From the NCBI GenBank assembly GCA_013538855.1, contig JABXJS010000274.1:1-64000 (forward strand): a DNA stretch of 64,000 nucleotides, given 5' to 3'. Position 1 is the first letter of the stretch. The number at the start of each line of letters is the position of its first letter. Positions 16,389-25,691 of this stretch are shown piece after piece. This DNA is from Herpetosiphonaceae bacterium (GTDB lineage Bacteria; Chloroflexota; Chloroflexia; Chloroflexales; Herpetosiphonaceae). The translations under genes were made by a program, and so were the position numbers. Below the pieces are notes generated by a model. The model was not told the DNA's origin, ran no database searches, and worked only from the letters and a program-made list of their open reading frames with translations.

Positions 16389-17573
16389 CTAGCCCTTGGT
16401 CACGCGATCGAGCCACAGCTGTGGATCGCGAATCTCCTGCAGCGAGGGCAGCATCTCCGGGCCTTCCCAGACGCGGGCGGCTAGCTCTTTGCCGCCGTGG
16501 TCGGCGAGGGCGTTGACGAACTTCTCGCCCTGCTCGTACTGCTGCATCTTCAGCTCCATGCCGGTGATGCGGTTGAACAGCTCGTCGAACAGCGAGCGGC
16601 GCTCCTTGCGCTGGCTCATGCGCTGCTCGATCTGATCGAAGTTCGGCAGGATCTCGCGGCCAACAGCGTTCATAATGTGATTGCTGTAGCCCTCGACCAG
16701 CGACATCAGCGCCTGTAGCTCGTTGAACACCTGGCGCTGTGTTGGCGTGAGCAGCGACTCCATCCAGTGCATATCGCTGTTGCGGCCCTGGAAGATGCGG
16801 CGGATGAAGGCGACCGCGCCGTTGCGAATCGTGTCCAGCTGGGTGCTCAGCTCGCTGAAGTAGCGCTGGAGCAGATCGCTGAAGTAGTCGCGGACCCACG
16901 GGTAGGCCTCGAACTCGTAGGCGTGGGTTGTCTCGTGGAGCGTGATCCACAGCCGGAACTGCTCGGCGTTGACGCCCAGCTGCTGCTGCACGGCGGCGAT
17001 ATTCGGCTCGACAAAGTACAGCGAGCCAGGCTCGCCCTGCGGCGACAGCAGGCTCAGGTCGTATTGGCCAAGCACCTTGCGCGCCAGGATGCCCACGAGC
17101 GCGCCGACCTGCATGCCCACGACAGCTTTGTTGAGCGTGTTGACCTGCGGGTTGCGCCCGGCCTTGCGCGCTGCGTCGCGGTACAGCTCCTCGATGGGCT
17201 GGAACAGGTGCGCGAACGAGCGCATGTTGGCCTCGATCCACTCGCGGCGATCAACCACGTAGACGCGCGACAGCTCCTCTGGCAGGCGCACATTGAGGTA
17301 CTCGTCGATTAGCGGCTGGCTCTGCGCCACCTGCTGCTCGTAGAGGTGCTGCATGCCGATGCGGTCCTGCACCGGGTGCTGCTGCCACTGCGAGACGCGC
17401 AGCGCGACTGTGCGCGCCACCTTCCAGTCAACCAGGTCCTGCGGTGTCTCGTAGTCGTAGAACTGGCGCTGATAGGAGCGATTTTTGTTGGCGATATAGC
17501 GAGCGCCTGCGCCGGCAGCCATGCTGACGAGTAAGACACTCCCGAGTTGTTTAAGATTCTGCTTCTTTTTCAC
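16389..17573 (-). CDS. Zincin-like DUF2342 protein (F420-associated family)
   Basis: A 394-residue protein. The motif LHETTHAYEFEAYPWV contains an HExxH zinc site (H213, E214, H217). The surrounding pattern, including LYFVEPNI and LMSLVEGYSNHIMNAVG, is that of DUF2342, often labelled coenzyme F420 biosynthesis-associated or putative hydrolase. GTG 17573 is taken as the start because GAAAGGAAGC precedes it; the longer frame from 17633 has an unrelated Arg/Gln-rich extension. Residues 8-24 are a hydrophobic segment that may anchor it in the membrane. No F420 genes are nearby, so the pathway link is unproven. Confidence 0.82.
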   Translation of the reverse strand: MKKKQNLKQLGSVLLVSMAAGAGARYIANKNRSYQRQFYDYETPQDLVDWKVARTVALRVSQWQQHPVQDRIGMQHLYEQQVAQSQPLIDEYLNVRLPEELSRVYVVDRREWIEANMRSFAHLFQPIEELYRDAARKAGRNPQVNTLNKAVVGMQVGALVGILARKVLGQYDLSLLSPQGEPGSLYFVEPNIAAVQQQLGVNAEQFRLWITLHETTHAYEFEAYPWVRDYFSDLLQRYFSELSTQLDTIRNGAVAFIRRIFQGRNSDMHWMESLLTPTQRQVFNELQALMSLVEGYSNHIMNAVGREILPNFDQIEQRMSQRKERRSLFDELFNRITGMELKMQQYEQGEKFVNALADHGGKELAARVWEGPEMLPSLQEIRDPQLWLDRVTKG

Positions 17574-17718
17574 GATGCTTCCTTTCTGCTGCCGCAGACG
17601 GTCTGTGCAGGTTGGTTGGTGGGCCAGGCCCATAGGTTAATCATACCGCGATTTTTAAGCCACTGCTGTCGATAGCGCTCCGTGATGGTGCGGACAGGTC
17701 TGGCGCGCTGGTGCTAGG

Positions 17719-19602
17719 CTAGTACGCGATCCGCTCGTCGCCGACGCGGCGGGTGATGTGCTGCTCGTCGGTGTACTCCAGCAGGGCCTGGGCGTACTTG
17801 CGCGTGGTGCTCCACGCATCGCGAAAGCTGGCCAGCGTCAGCGGCTCGGCGCTAGCGAGGCGCTGCTGCACCCAGGCCAGCATGGCGGCGAGCGTCTCGG
17901 GCAGCAGGGCGATGTCGGCGCTAACCCGCACGAGCTGGCCGCTCTCGAAGAGCCAGCTCTGCACCTCTGGGTCCAGCGTCTCGAGTACAGCGCGGCCTGG
18001 CGGCGTGGTGGGATTGGCGCGCCACTGGCTGAGCACTGCGGCTGCGGCGGCCTGCTGCGGCGGCGTTGGCATTGGCTGCCAGCTGGGGCGCAGCACCAGG
18101 CGCTTGGTTACGCTCAGCCAGCCCTCGTGGACGGCGCGGGCAAGCACAGCGTTGAACACGCGCTGACTAAGATCGAGCCGAGCGCGCAGCTCTTCGCGAC
18201 TCATGCCCGCGCGCAGCGGCCAACGGGTGTGATACTGATCGACATATTCGCCGATGCTGGTGCGCAGCGCTGCCCAGCGCTCACGGCTTGTCACCAGCGT
18301 GTCGGCGGCGATGCTGGTTTGCTCTGGTTGGACGATGAGCAGGTCGCCGCTGTTGCAAAGCGCAGTGCGGGCGCGGACGCTGCTCTCGGCATCAAGCCCA
18401 GCGCGGGCCACCAGCGCGTGCCACTCCAGCGGGGACGTGGCGGCCAGAGCTTGCAGCAGCAGATCCGTCGGCGAACCATGGGCGAGCAGCTCCAAATGCG
18501 CAATGACGGCGCTGCGGAAGCGGCGATGGCGCGGCGGGTGCACGTCGATGATCGGGCCGCCGCCGATTGTTTGCGCAGGCGAGGGCCGCCGCACGATGCA
18601 GCGATCACCGCGAGCGACCGCGATGGGCTGGGCCAGGCGCAGCTGCACCCAGCCTGTCTGGCCGGGTCCAAGCGTGTCTTGGTCCAGCAGGGCCACGTGG
18701 GCGGCCACAACGCTGGTGCCAACAGCCAGGTCAAGCGGCGTGTTGTGCGCCAGCGTTGGCGCTGTCGCAACGAGGCGCAGCTGCACGTCGATCAGGCTGG
18801 TGGGCTGGAGTGCGGCAGGCTGGCAGAGCACCGCGCCGCGCTGCACGGCCTGGCGCTCGACGCCGCTGAGGTTGACGGCGACGCGTGTGCCTGGCTGCAC
18901 TGTTTCGCGCTGCTGCTGATGAGTTTGCAGACCGCGAATGCGCCCGCGCAGACCGGCTGGCTGAATCTCCACCTCGTCGCCAAGCTGCAGCGCGCCGTCG
19001 AGCAGGGTGCCGGTGACCACCGTGCCAAAGCCGCTGATCGAGAACACGCGGTCGATTGGCAGGCGTGGCGTGCCGCTGGCGACCGACCGTGGCGGCAGGC
19101 TGTCGAGCAGCCCGTCGAGCGCATGGGTCAGCTGGTCTAGCCCGGCCCCGGTGCGCGCCGAGACCTCCACCAGCGGCGCAGCGGCGAGCGTGGTGGCGGC
19201 GACGTGCTCGCGCACCTCCTCGTGGACCAGCTGGAGCCAGGCGGCATCGACAAGATCGGCCTTGGTGAGCACGATCAGGCCGTGCTGGATGCCGAGCAAG
19301 TCGAGAATGTGCAGGTGCTCGATGGTCTGGGGCTGGACGCCCTCGTCGGCGGCGATGACCAGCAGCACTGCGTCGAGGCCGCCGACGCCAGCGAGCATAT
19401 TTTTGATAAAGCGCTCGTGGCCCGGCACATCGACGAGGCTAATCTCGCGGCCAGAGGGCAGCGTGAGCCAGGCGAAGCCCAGATCGATGGTCATCTCGCG
19501 GCGCTGCTCCTCCGCCCAGCGGTCGGGATTGATGCCCGTGAGCGCCTGGACGAGCGTCGATTTGCCGTGATCAACGTGGCCGGCAGTGCCAAGCGTATAC
19601 AT
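17719..19602 (-). CDS. selB: Selenocysteine-specific elongation factor SelB
   Basis: A 627-residue translational GTPase. GTP-binding motifs are GHVDHGKST (G1), DVPGHERF (G3) and TKAD (G4, with Thr in place of the usual Asn). The family start MYTLGTAGHVDHGKS is complete. Domains 2-3 follow (about 175-340), then C-terminal winged helices (about 370-627) that bind the SECIS hairpin. It delivers Sec-tRNA to in-frame UGA codons. No selA, selD or selC is in the window. The gene starts three bases after the stop of the HNH endonuclease gene, an unusual partner. Confidence 0.93.
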   Translation of the reverse strand: MYTLGTAGHVDHGKSTLVQALTGINPDRWAEEQRREMTIDLGFAWLTLPSGREISLVDVPGHERFIKNMLAGVGGLDAVLLVIAADEGVQPQTIEHLHILDLLGIQHGLIVLTKADLVDAAWLQLVHEEVREHVAATTLAAAPLVEVSARTGAGLDQLTHALDGLLDSLPPRSVASGTPRLPIDRVFSISGFGTVVTGTLLDGALQLGDEVEIQPAGLRGRIRGLQTHQQQRETVQPGTRVAVNLSGVERQAVQRGAVLCQPAALQPTSLIDVQLRLVATAPTLAHNTPLDLAVGTSVVAAHVALLDQDTLGPGQTGWVQLRLAQPIAVARGDRCIVRRPSPAQTIGGGPIIDVHPPRHRRFRSAVIAHLELLAHGSPTDLLLQALAATSPLEWHALVARAGLDAESSVRARTALCNSGDLLIVQPEQTSIAADTLVTSRERWAALRTSIGEYVDQYHTRWPLRAGMSREELRARLDLSQRVFNAVLARAVHEGWLSVTKRLVLRPSWQPMPTPPQQAAAAAVLSQWRANPTTPPGRAVLETLDPEVQSWLFESGQLVRVSADIALLPETLAAMLAWVQQRLASAEPLTLASFRDAWSTTRKYAQALLEYTDEQHITRRVGDERIAY

Positions 19603-19605
19603 CTT

Positions 19606-20205
19606 CTAGGGGTGTTGCTCAAGATAGGCTTGCGCCTGCTGCGGAAACTTTTTCACGAGCCACTCCAGCACGTGGAGCTGCTCGGCGTTGGGCGCGCGCC
19701 GGATTTGCACCAGCAGCTTGTGGGCGGTTGGTCGATCCAGCGTCACGTTGGAAGCGCCCTCATTGCACACCGAGCAGATGGCGCGTAGATTGCTCGGCTC
19801 ATCGCTGCCGCCTTGGGATTTATCGATGATATGGCCGATGTGCAGGCGGGTTTTGCGCGTCGGATCGTAGGGATGCGGCTCGCCAGCGACTGCGCCGCAC
19901 ATCTGGCAGGTAAAGCCATTGCGATCCAGCACGATCGCGCGCGTTTCCTTCGAGATATCGCGCGCAAATGCTGGCACGGGCTTGGGATCGTTGAGCACAT
20001 ACTGGCCGGGCTTAAGCTCGCTCAGATCGTTGTGGGTCAGGATCTGATAGCCTTCTTCGGTGCGCAGCTCGCGCACGCGGCGTGCCCACTCGCTGATGTT
20101 GCCCGCCACCTCGCGCAGCTCGTCTGACTCCATCACGCGGCCTAGATTATTTAGAAAGTGCGCGCGGAGCTTGCTGCGTGCGCCACCTGATGCGCGCTTA
20201 CTCAT
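19606..20205 (-). CDS. HNH endonuclease, probable type II restriction enzyme
   Basis: A 199-residue protein started at ATG 20205. The longer overlapping frame is a shadow of the methyltransferase. The zinc-bound HNH core is C100-x2-C103, HIGH (H122, H125), N139 and C144-x2-C147. The N-terminal half (about 25-75), with ISEWARRVRELRTEEGYQI, looks like a winged helix for DNA recognition. It overlaps the 3' end of the C5-methyltransferase gene by 8 bp, the usual tight arrangement of a restriction-modification pair. Recognition sequence unknown. Confidence 0.85.
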   Translation of the reverse strand: MSKRASGGARSKLRAHFLNNLGRVMESDELREVAGNISEWARRVRELRTEEGYQILTHNDLSELKPGQYVLNDPKPVPAFARDISKETRAIVLDRNGFTCQMCGAVAGEPHPYDPTRKTRLHIGHIIDKSQGGSDEPSNLRAICSVCNEGASNVTLDRPTAHKLLVQIRRAPNAEQLHVLEWLVKKFPQQAQAYLEQHP

Positions 20206-21172
20206 GACAAACTGCCTCCAGAACTGACGTGCGCTGCGGCTTGATCGCTGGCTGCAGATAGCGGGCGATCTGCTGCGCGACGGCACAGGCAACCGGCGGG
20301 GGAAAGGCGTTGCCGATCTGGCGGTAGGCTGGCGTTTTGCGCCCATAGAACTGCCACGAGTCAGGGAAGCCCTGAATGCGGGCAACCATGCGGGTCGTGA
20401 GGCGTGGCATGCCGGTGAAATCGGCGGCTGGCGCTGTGTCGGCGATGCTTTTGCCATCGACGCCGAGCGCTGCCCAGGCCTTGCGCGCGCGGGTTGGCCC
20501 AAGATCAGGGCCGCCATGTTTTTTGGAGCCGCCAACAATGGTTGGGGCGATCGCGTTGGCCTGTGTGCTCCACGCCTGTGCTCCCGCCCAGCCATGCTCG
20601 GCCATGAGATCGACGAGCAGCTCGCCGACCGTTGGTGGGGCTGTGGGACATTTCGCAGGCCAGGTGAATGCGGTCTGGCCCTGATCGCGCACTGCAACCA
20701 GGATGACGCGGGGCCTAAGCTGTGAGACGCCATAGTCTGCGGCTTGCAGCAGCTGCCAGTCGACGCTGTAGCCGAGCGCAACGAGCTGGTGTGTGACCGC
20801 AGCGCGATACTCGGTAAACGCTGGATCGAGCAGCCCGCGTACGTTTTCAAGCATGACGGCGCGCGGCTGGCACTCGGCAACGAGCCGCAGGGCCTCGGGG
20901 AACAGATCGCGCTCGTCGTTGGCCCCAAGCTGTTTGCCTGCGACTGAAAAAGGTGGGCATGGCACACCGCCGGCGAGCAGGTCGATACCGCGATACGCGT
21001 CAGCGTGGAACTCGCGCACATCGGCCTCGATAACATTCCACTGCGGTCGATTGATGCGCAGCGTTTGACATGCCGCAGGTTCGATTTCAACTAAAGCTTG
21101 GGCTTGAAAGCCGGCTTGCTCAAGACCAAGCGCCATTCCGCCGGCCCCGGCACAAATCTCAATAACATTCAT
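20198..21172 (-). CDS. DNA (cytosine-5) methyltransferase
   Basis: A 324-residue type II methyltransferase. Motif I is ICAGAGGMALGLEQAGF. Motif IV is GGVPCPPFS with catalytic C72. Motif VI is MLENVRG (E109). The target-recognition region is short, and the end carries GFPDSW and RQIGNAFPPPVA (motifs IX and X). It adds a methyl group to cytosine C5 within the sequence cut by the partner HNH nuclease, protecting the host. A consensus -10 lies about 35 bp upstream of the ATG. Confidence 0.93.
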   Translation of the reverse strand: MNVIEICAGAGGMALGLEQAGFQAQALVEIEPAACQTLRINRPQWNVIEADVREFHADAYRGIDLLAGGVPCPPFSVAGKQLGANDERDLFPEALRLVAECQPRAVMLENVRGLLDPAFTEYRAAVTHQLVALGYSVDWQLLQAADYGVSQLRPRVILVAVRDQGQTAFTWPAKCPTAPPTVGELLVDLMAEHGWAGAQAWSTQANAIAPTIVGGSKKHGGPDLGPTRARKAWAALGVDGKSIADTAPAADFTGMPRLTTRMVARIQGFPDSWQFYGRKTPAYRQIGNAFPPPVACAVAQQIARYLQPAIKPQRTSVLEAVCHE

Positions 21173-21205
21173 CGGGCGACTGCTTTCCTAGAGAACACTG
21201 GCTCG

Positions 21206-21214
21206 ATTATACCA
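21206..21214 (-). promoter_or_regulatory. Extended -10 promoter of the restriction-modification operon
   Basis: On the minus strand TGGTATAAT, with TATAAT at 21211-21206. The flanking ATGGTATAATCG matches the J-domain promoter near 9986. A -35 is not evident, as usual for extended -10 promoters. Confidence 0.6.
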
Positions 21215-21251
21215 TTGCTCGGTGGAATTTAGCACACCTGAGCCATTTTTA

Positions 21252-23330
21252 TCACTTGCTGCTGCGGCGAACGCTGTTCGGCGGCACATAGAAGGTGTAG
21301 AAGGCCTTGCGGGCGATCTCGGTCGGCTGCAAGGTTAGCTCGCCGTCGGGGAACATCTCCAGCAGCGCGCGGCGATGGCTGTCGTCGTGCTGGTTGAACA
21401 CGTAGAGCATGGGCTGGCCGCCCTGTGGCAGCGGAATAGCGGCGTCCTCTTCGAGCGCGTGCGTCTCGTGCCAGTGGATATCGCCGAGGTGCACGCTGAC
21501 GTTGCGCATCTCCAGCCAGTACGGCCAGCCAAAGATGTAGGTGTTGTTGCGGCTGATGCCCCGGTCGCTGAACGACTCGATGGTGCTGGCGACCTCGCCG
21601 GTGTTGGGCACAAAGGCGCGGTACTGGCGATCCAGGTCGCGGAAGTAGCGCACGAAATTTTGCTGCAGCCCAAGCGCAAACAGCGCCAGTAGCACGGTGC
21701 CGGTGAGCGCAAAGCGTGATCGCGGCAGCTCACGCCAGCGGGCGAACGGCTGCCCGGCCAGCATCCACTCGCACAGCAGCGCCAGCGGCGCGGCGGCCAG
21801 CACAAAGATCACCGGCATCACCACGCCGGTGCGCGAGGTGCTGGGGTTCTCGATTGGAAACGCGATGCTGAGCGTGGTGGTCAGCAGCAGAATCGGCAGC
21901 GCGATCAGCAGCATCCACCAGCGCAGCGAGCGCTCGCGCAGCAGCCGCCAGGCGATCAGCGGCAGGGCCAGCAGCAGCAGCGCGCCGGTCATCACATCAA
22001 AAAATGGGTCCAGCGAGACGTGGTTGACCTCGGAGCGGTCGCCGACCCAGTTGAAGGCGGCGAAGGCGCGCACATTGTTGTAGCCAAACACGCCCAGCTT
22101 ACACAGCGACTCGTTGACGCTGCCATCGGCGTTTTTGAAGATGCTGTCGGTGCACACCGACTGGGCGATCGAGCGCTCCTCGTCGGTGGTGCGTGTGGCC
22201 ACGCGGTACCAGAACTGGTCGGGGAACTCGACCATAAAGTGGCCGAGTGGCACAAAGATGATCGCGGTGGTGACGAGCACCAGCAGGCCGTGGCCAAGCA
22301 CATTGAGGCGCTGGCCGCTGCGCCGCCGATCAAACAGCACGGCCACCAGCACCAGCGCGATCACCAGCGGCACAATGCGAATGCCGATGTAGCCATACAG
22401 GCCGCCGCCCATCCACAGCCCGGCCAGCAGAATATCGCTGCGCCGCCCATAGCGCGCATAGCGCCACAGATGAATGAGCACGAGCACGGCAGGCAGCGTG
22501 GCGTAGGGAAAGCGCAAGCCCATGCGCGTGGTCGAGATCGGCCACTTGCCGATGGCGTAGAGCGCCGCCGCGATCACGCCGAGCTTGCGCCCACCTACCT
22601 CGCGCCCAAAAATATAGAAGAGCGGAATCGTCAGCGTGCCGATGAGCGCATTGCCAAACTTCAGCGCGATGAAGTCTAGCGGCAGGTTGAACAGGCGGAT
22701 GAGCGTTGCGATGTAGTAGAACTGCCACGGCTCGCGGCCGGTGTTGTTGGGCAGGAAGAGCGGGCGGTTGCCAGCGAGAATGTTGCTGATGTCGAGCAGC
22801 TTCCAGCCGTGGTCCTGCGTCATATCGTTGGGCATCGTCTCCAGGCGATAGAAGCGCAGCCACGCGCCCACGGCCGTGATCGCGAGCACCAGCAGCGCCG
22901 CCAGCCAGCGCCTGCGCCGCTCCGCCGGTGTGATCGGCGTGCGCTGCGGACGCCGCCAAGGCAGCCACGCGCCCATCCACACCGCGATGGCCGCCAGCCA
23001 TGTCCACAGCGATAGGCTGTTGAAGTGGTTGCCGTGCAGGTTGACCCAGCTGATGCTGGCCAGCACCAGCGCCAGGCCCGCCAGCCCCACCCGCGCTGGC
23101 ACATAGTCGAGCGGCGTTGGCTGGAGCGCGCCGAGCACATCGCGGTGCGGTGGGTTGCGCCAGACCAGCCAGCCCCACACCGCGAGGCCCACTACGGCGG
23201 CGCTGGCGATCAGCAGCGAAAAATGATGCTGCTCAAACTGGTGCTGCACGACCAGCAGCAGCAGCAGCGCCGCCAGTGCGGCCCAGATCGGGCTGTGGCG
23301 GCGAAGTTTCAAGGCGCTCGCCTGCTTCAT
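21252..23330 (-). CDS. GT-C fold membrane glycosyltransferase (PMT/ArnT-like)
   Basis: A 692-residue polytopic protein when started at ATG 23330; the upstream extension of the frame is an Arg/Ala-rich shadow of the next gene. About 11-12 membrane helices are visible, the first two at about 16-52. The first large extracytoplasmic loop carries MPNDMTQDHGWKLLDI and NNTGREPWQFYY, where GT-C enzymes hold their catalytic Asp. A C-terminal soluble domain covers about 540-692. These enzymes move sugars from lipid-linked donors. It follows the GT4 gene by five bases, so the pair is an operon for surface glycan or glycolipid synthesis. Confidence 0.85.
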   Translation of the reverse strand: MKQASALKLRRHSPIWAALAALLLLLVVQHQFEQHHFSLLIASAAVVGLAVWGWLVWRNPPHRDVLGALQPTPLDYVPARVGLAGLALVLASISWVNLHGNHFNSLSLWTWLAAIAVWMGAWLPWRRPQRTPITPAERRRRWLAALLVLAITAVGAWLRFYRLETMPNDMTQDHGWKLLDISNILAGNRPLFLPNNTGREPWQFYYIATLIRLFNLPLDFIALKFGNALIGTLTIPLFYIFGREVGGRKLGVIAAALYAIGKWPISTTRMGLRFPYATLPAVLVLIHLWRYARYGRRSDILLAGLWMGGGLYGYIGIRIVPLVIALVLVAVLFDRRRSGQRLNVLGHGLLVLVTTAIIFVPLGHFMVEFPDQFWYRVATRTTDEERSIAQSVCTDSIFKNADGSVNESLCKLGVFGYNNVRAFAAFNWVGDRSEVNHVSLDPFFDVMTGALLLLALPLIAWRLLRERSLRWWMLLIALPILLLTTTLSIAFPIENPSTSRTGVVMPVIFVLAAAPLALLCEWMLAGQPFARWRELPRSRFALTGTVLLALFALGLQQNFVRYFRDLDRQYRAFVPNTGEVASTIESFSDRGISRNNTYIFGWPYWLEMRNVSVHLGDIHWHETHALEEDAAIPLPQGGQPMLYVFNQHDDSHRRALLEMFPDGELTLQPTEIARKAFYTFYVPPNSVRRSSK

Positions 23331-23335
23331 GCTGC

Positions 23336-24511
23336 TCAACCTTCTTTCGAACCAAACTGCATAATCACATCGCGGAACAGATGCTCGTAGTCGTTGATCG
23401 TCTGCTCGATGCCAAAGCGCTGCTCGATGAAGTCGCGCGGCTTGATATAGTCCGCGGGGCTGCGCAGCACGCGCAGGATCGCGGCGGCCAGCGCGTCGGC
23501 GTCGGCGATGGGCACGATCTCGCCCATGCCGGTGCGCGTGACCGGCTGGCGCACGCCCGGCAGGTTGCTGGCGACCACTGGCGTGCCGCACAGCATGCTC
23601 TCGACCTGCACCAGCCCGAAGGTCTCGGTTGAGTTGATGCTTGGCAGCACCGTCAGATCGCAGGCGCGATAGTAGATACCGAGCTGGTGATTATTGAGCA
23701 GGCCCAGGAACGTCCACGAGTCGTGCATCGCCTCCATCAGCGGCTCCAGCCGCTCCCAGTACTTGTCTTCGCCGATAACATTTTGGTAGGGACCGGCGAA
23801 CAGCACTTTGACGTTGGGCATCTCTTTGTGGATGCTGCGCAGTGCCTCGAGCATAAACTCAACGCCCTTCTCGGCGGCGAAGCGGGCGGTGAAGCCGATG
23901 AGCTGCTCGCCGTTGGGGGCGTGCTTGGCGCGGAAGGCGTCCACCTCGCGCTGCTCGACCTCCTCGACCTCGACTGGCGGCGAGACAATGCGGATTTTGC
24001 GCAGGAAGTGCTGCAGAATATGGCTGTTGCGGGCGAAGTCGTCGGTGTAGGAGCTGATGCGATAGACCATCGAGGCGGCGAGGTAGTTGCTGGCGTAGAC
24101 AATGCGGTCCACGATCTTGTTGAAAAATGTTGGTGGCAGGTGCACATCGCTGTGGTAGATCGCCGCAATCGGCTTGCGCACCACAAAGCGCGCCAGGAAG
24201 GGCAGCACAGCGGCCTCGATTGGCGTGTTGGGCAGGTTGACCACGGCGATATCGTGCTCGCGCATCAGCTGGATGGCCACGCGCATATAGCTGGGCATGA
24301 TCACGCCCTTGCTGACGCGAAAGGCCACCGGGCAGCGCACAATGCGCACGCCGTTCAGCTCATCCTCACAAGGCAGGCTCGAGTCATACTGTGATGTCAG
24401 CACCGTTACCATATGCCCACGCGCCGCCAGATGCTCCGCCAAGCGCTGCACATGCATCGTCAGACCAGATACATGCGGGCGATAGTAGGTCAGGGCAAAG
24501 AGAACGTTCAT
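23336..24511 (-). CDS. GT4-family glycosyltransferase
   Basis: A 391-residue GT-B glycosyltransferase. The N-terminal domain begins MNVLFALTYYRPHVSGLTMH, with the glycine-poor acceptor loop typical of GT4. The C-terminal domain has the nucleotide-sugar EX7E-type motif in PSINSTETFGLVQVESMLCGTPVVAS (E near 300 and 308). Members transfer mannose, glucose or similar sugars to lipids or polysaccharides in the cytoplasm. The gene is immediately upstream of the GT-C enzyme. GAGGAAAT precedes the ATG. The specific sugar cannot be told from sequence alone. Confidence 0.9.
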   Translation of the reverse strand: MNVLFALTYYRPHVSGLTMHVQRLAEHLAARGHMVTVLTSQYDSSLPCEDELNGVRIVRCPVAFRVSKGVIMPSYMRVAIQLMREHDIAVVNLPNTPIEAAVLPFLARFVVRKPIAAIYHSDVHLPPTFFNKIVDRIVYASNYLAASMVYRISSYTDDFARNSHILQHFLRKIRIVSPPVEVEEVEQREVDAFRAKHAPNGEQLIGFTARFAAEKGVEFMLEALRSIHKEMPNVKVLFAGPYQNVIGEDKYWERLEPLMEAMHDSWTFLGLLNNHQLGIYYRACDLTVLPSINSTETFGLVQVESMLCGTPVVASNLPGVRQPVTRTGMGEIVPIADADALAAAILRVLRSPADYIKPRDFIEQRFGIEQTINDYEHLFRDVIMQFGSKEG

Positions 24512-24662
24512 AAATTACTATTTCCTCTGAATACATGCACACGCTGGCAGGCCGTCAGGCGGCATGCGCGGGCTAGCGAAAAAGCGGAGTGAAGATTCCA
24601 CACATCATTGCGGGCGCAATTATAGCGCATGGTGCTGGTGAGACAAACATGGTGTCTAAAAC

Positions 24663-24693
24663 ACAACCCCCTGGCGACCTGCCAGGAGGTTGT
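24663..24693 (-). terminator. Intrinsic terminator of the membrane-protein gene
   Basis: ACAACC-C-CCTGGC pairs with GCCAGG-A-GGTTGT (12 pairs, one mismatch) around a GACCT loop; on the minus strand GTGTTTTAG follows. It ends the transcript of the gene at 24725. Confidence 0.75.
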
Positions 24694-24724
24694 AGCTGCT
24701 GGTAGATTGTGGCGGGGCGCTGTG

Positions 24725-25621
24725 CTAGACGCCGGTCAGCGCCTCGGCGGACAGCAGCATATGCATCGGCTTGTTGGGCAGGTAGTAGATGCGATAGGCC
24801 GTATTGTGCTTGAAGCCCTGCATGGTGCTCTCGGGCACATAGAAGGTCGTGCGCCCAACCTTGATCGTGCCGTAGGCCACGTTGGACTGGCCGAGCACCT
24901 TCATCAAAAAGCGCGTGTCGACGGTGGTGCGAATCTTGTCGAGCTTGACCTGGCCCTGAGCGATCTGCACGCGCTGTGCACCTGGGCGCAAGCGGCGCAT
25001 GCTCATGCCGAGCATCAGCAGCATCAGCAGCAGCAGGCCGCCGAGCACCGCGACGATGATCGGCTGGAGGCTGGGGCTAAGCTCCATGGTGCGCGCGAAG
25101 GACGGATTTTGCGGTAGAAAGAACGCCGCATAGATCAGGAAGCCTGCCAGCACCAGCATACTGAAGCCGTAGCCAAAGAGCGTGCCTGTGCGCTGCTTGC
25201 CCAGCGTGGAGCTGGCCGTGCTCGCCTGCTGCTGGGTCAGCATGCCCTGGCGATTCGTGTTAAGGTCATCGGCGCTGAAGCCAAGCGTCTGCATAAGATG
25301 CTGGGTTAGCTCGTCGGGGGCCAGCGGTTGGCTCACGCGCAGCGTCTCGCGCTCGCGGCTCACCTGGAGCAGCTGGTAGATGCCAAAGCCAAAGGCGATG
25401 ACGCCGACCCCGGCAAAGAATCCCGACACAGCCGCCTTGCCGCCCCAGTTGTAGATCGTGGCCACCAGCCAGTTGACCTCGGTGCTCACGCCACGGTTCT
25501 CGATGTCCTGCAGATAGAAGTAGAGACCGACTGAAAGCGCGACACATAAAAAGCCAAACGCGAATGCGCGCCACGGTCGTGTTGGTGCGCCAAACCCTGC
25601 GCGCTGTGTTGATGATGTCAC
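24725..25621 (-). CDS. Four-helix membrane protein with paralogous N-terminal domain
   Basis: A 298-residue protein with GTG start behind AAGGAG. Membrane helices are at about 18-36, 58-80, 150-167 and 184-204. The N-terminal ~75 residues, including LYFYLQDIENRG and IYNWGGKAA, match the neighbouring 81-residue gene almost along its whole length. The region between (about 90-140) is polar. The C-terminal cytoplasmic part (about 205-298) is a soluble domain with KVGRTTFYVPES and YRIYYLPN, a beta-rich layout reminiscent of small barrel domains in bacterial membrane proteins. Function unknown. Confidence 0.75.
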   Translation of the reverse strand: MTSSTQRAGFGAPTRPWRAFAFGFLCVALSVGLYFYLQDIENRGVSTEVNWLVATIYNWGGKAAVSGFFAGVGVIAFGFGIYQLLQVSRERETLRVSQPLAPDELTQHLMQTLGFSADDLNTNRQGMLTQQQASTASSTLGKQRTGTLFGYGFSMLVLAGFLIYAAFFLPQNPSFARTMELSPSLQPIIVAVLGGLLLLMLLMLGMSMRRLRPGAQRVQIAQGQVKLDKIRTTVDTRFLMKVLGQSNVAYGTIKVGRTTFYVPESTMQGFKHNTAYRIYYLPNKPMHMLLSAEALTGV

Positions 25622-25691
25622 GTTGTGCTCCTTGATAGGTGGATGTGTTGTGTGTGTCTACAGTTTAAAAAGCAACCGTTCATCGCGCTGC

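Noticed and set aside
15803-17241. Arg/Ala/Cys-rich frames across the 203-bp repeat and into the DUF2342 gene
   Set aside because: They repeat because the DNA repeats; no start signals and no family similarity, so treated as non-coding repeat plus shadow.
19606-21090. A 494-codon frame covering methyltransferase and HNH regions
   Set aside because: The N-terminal ~295 codons are Ser/Arg/Pro-rich out-of-frame reading of the methyltransferase; only the part from ATG 20205 is real.
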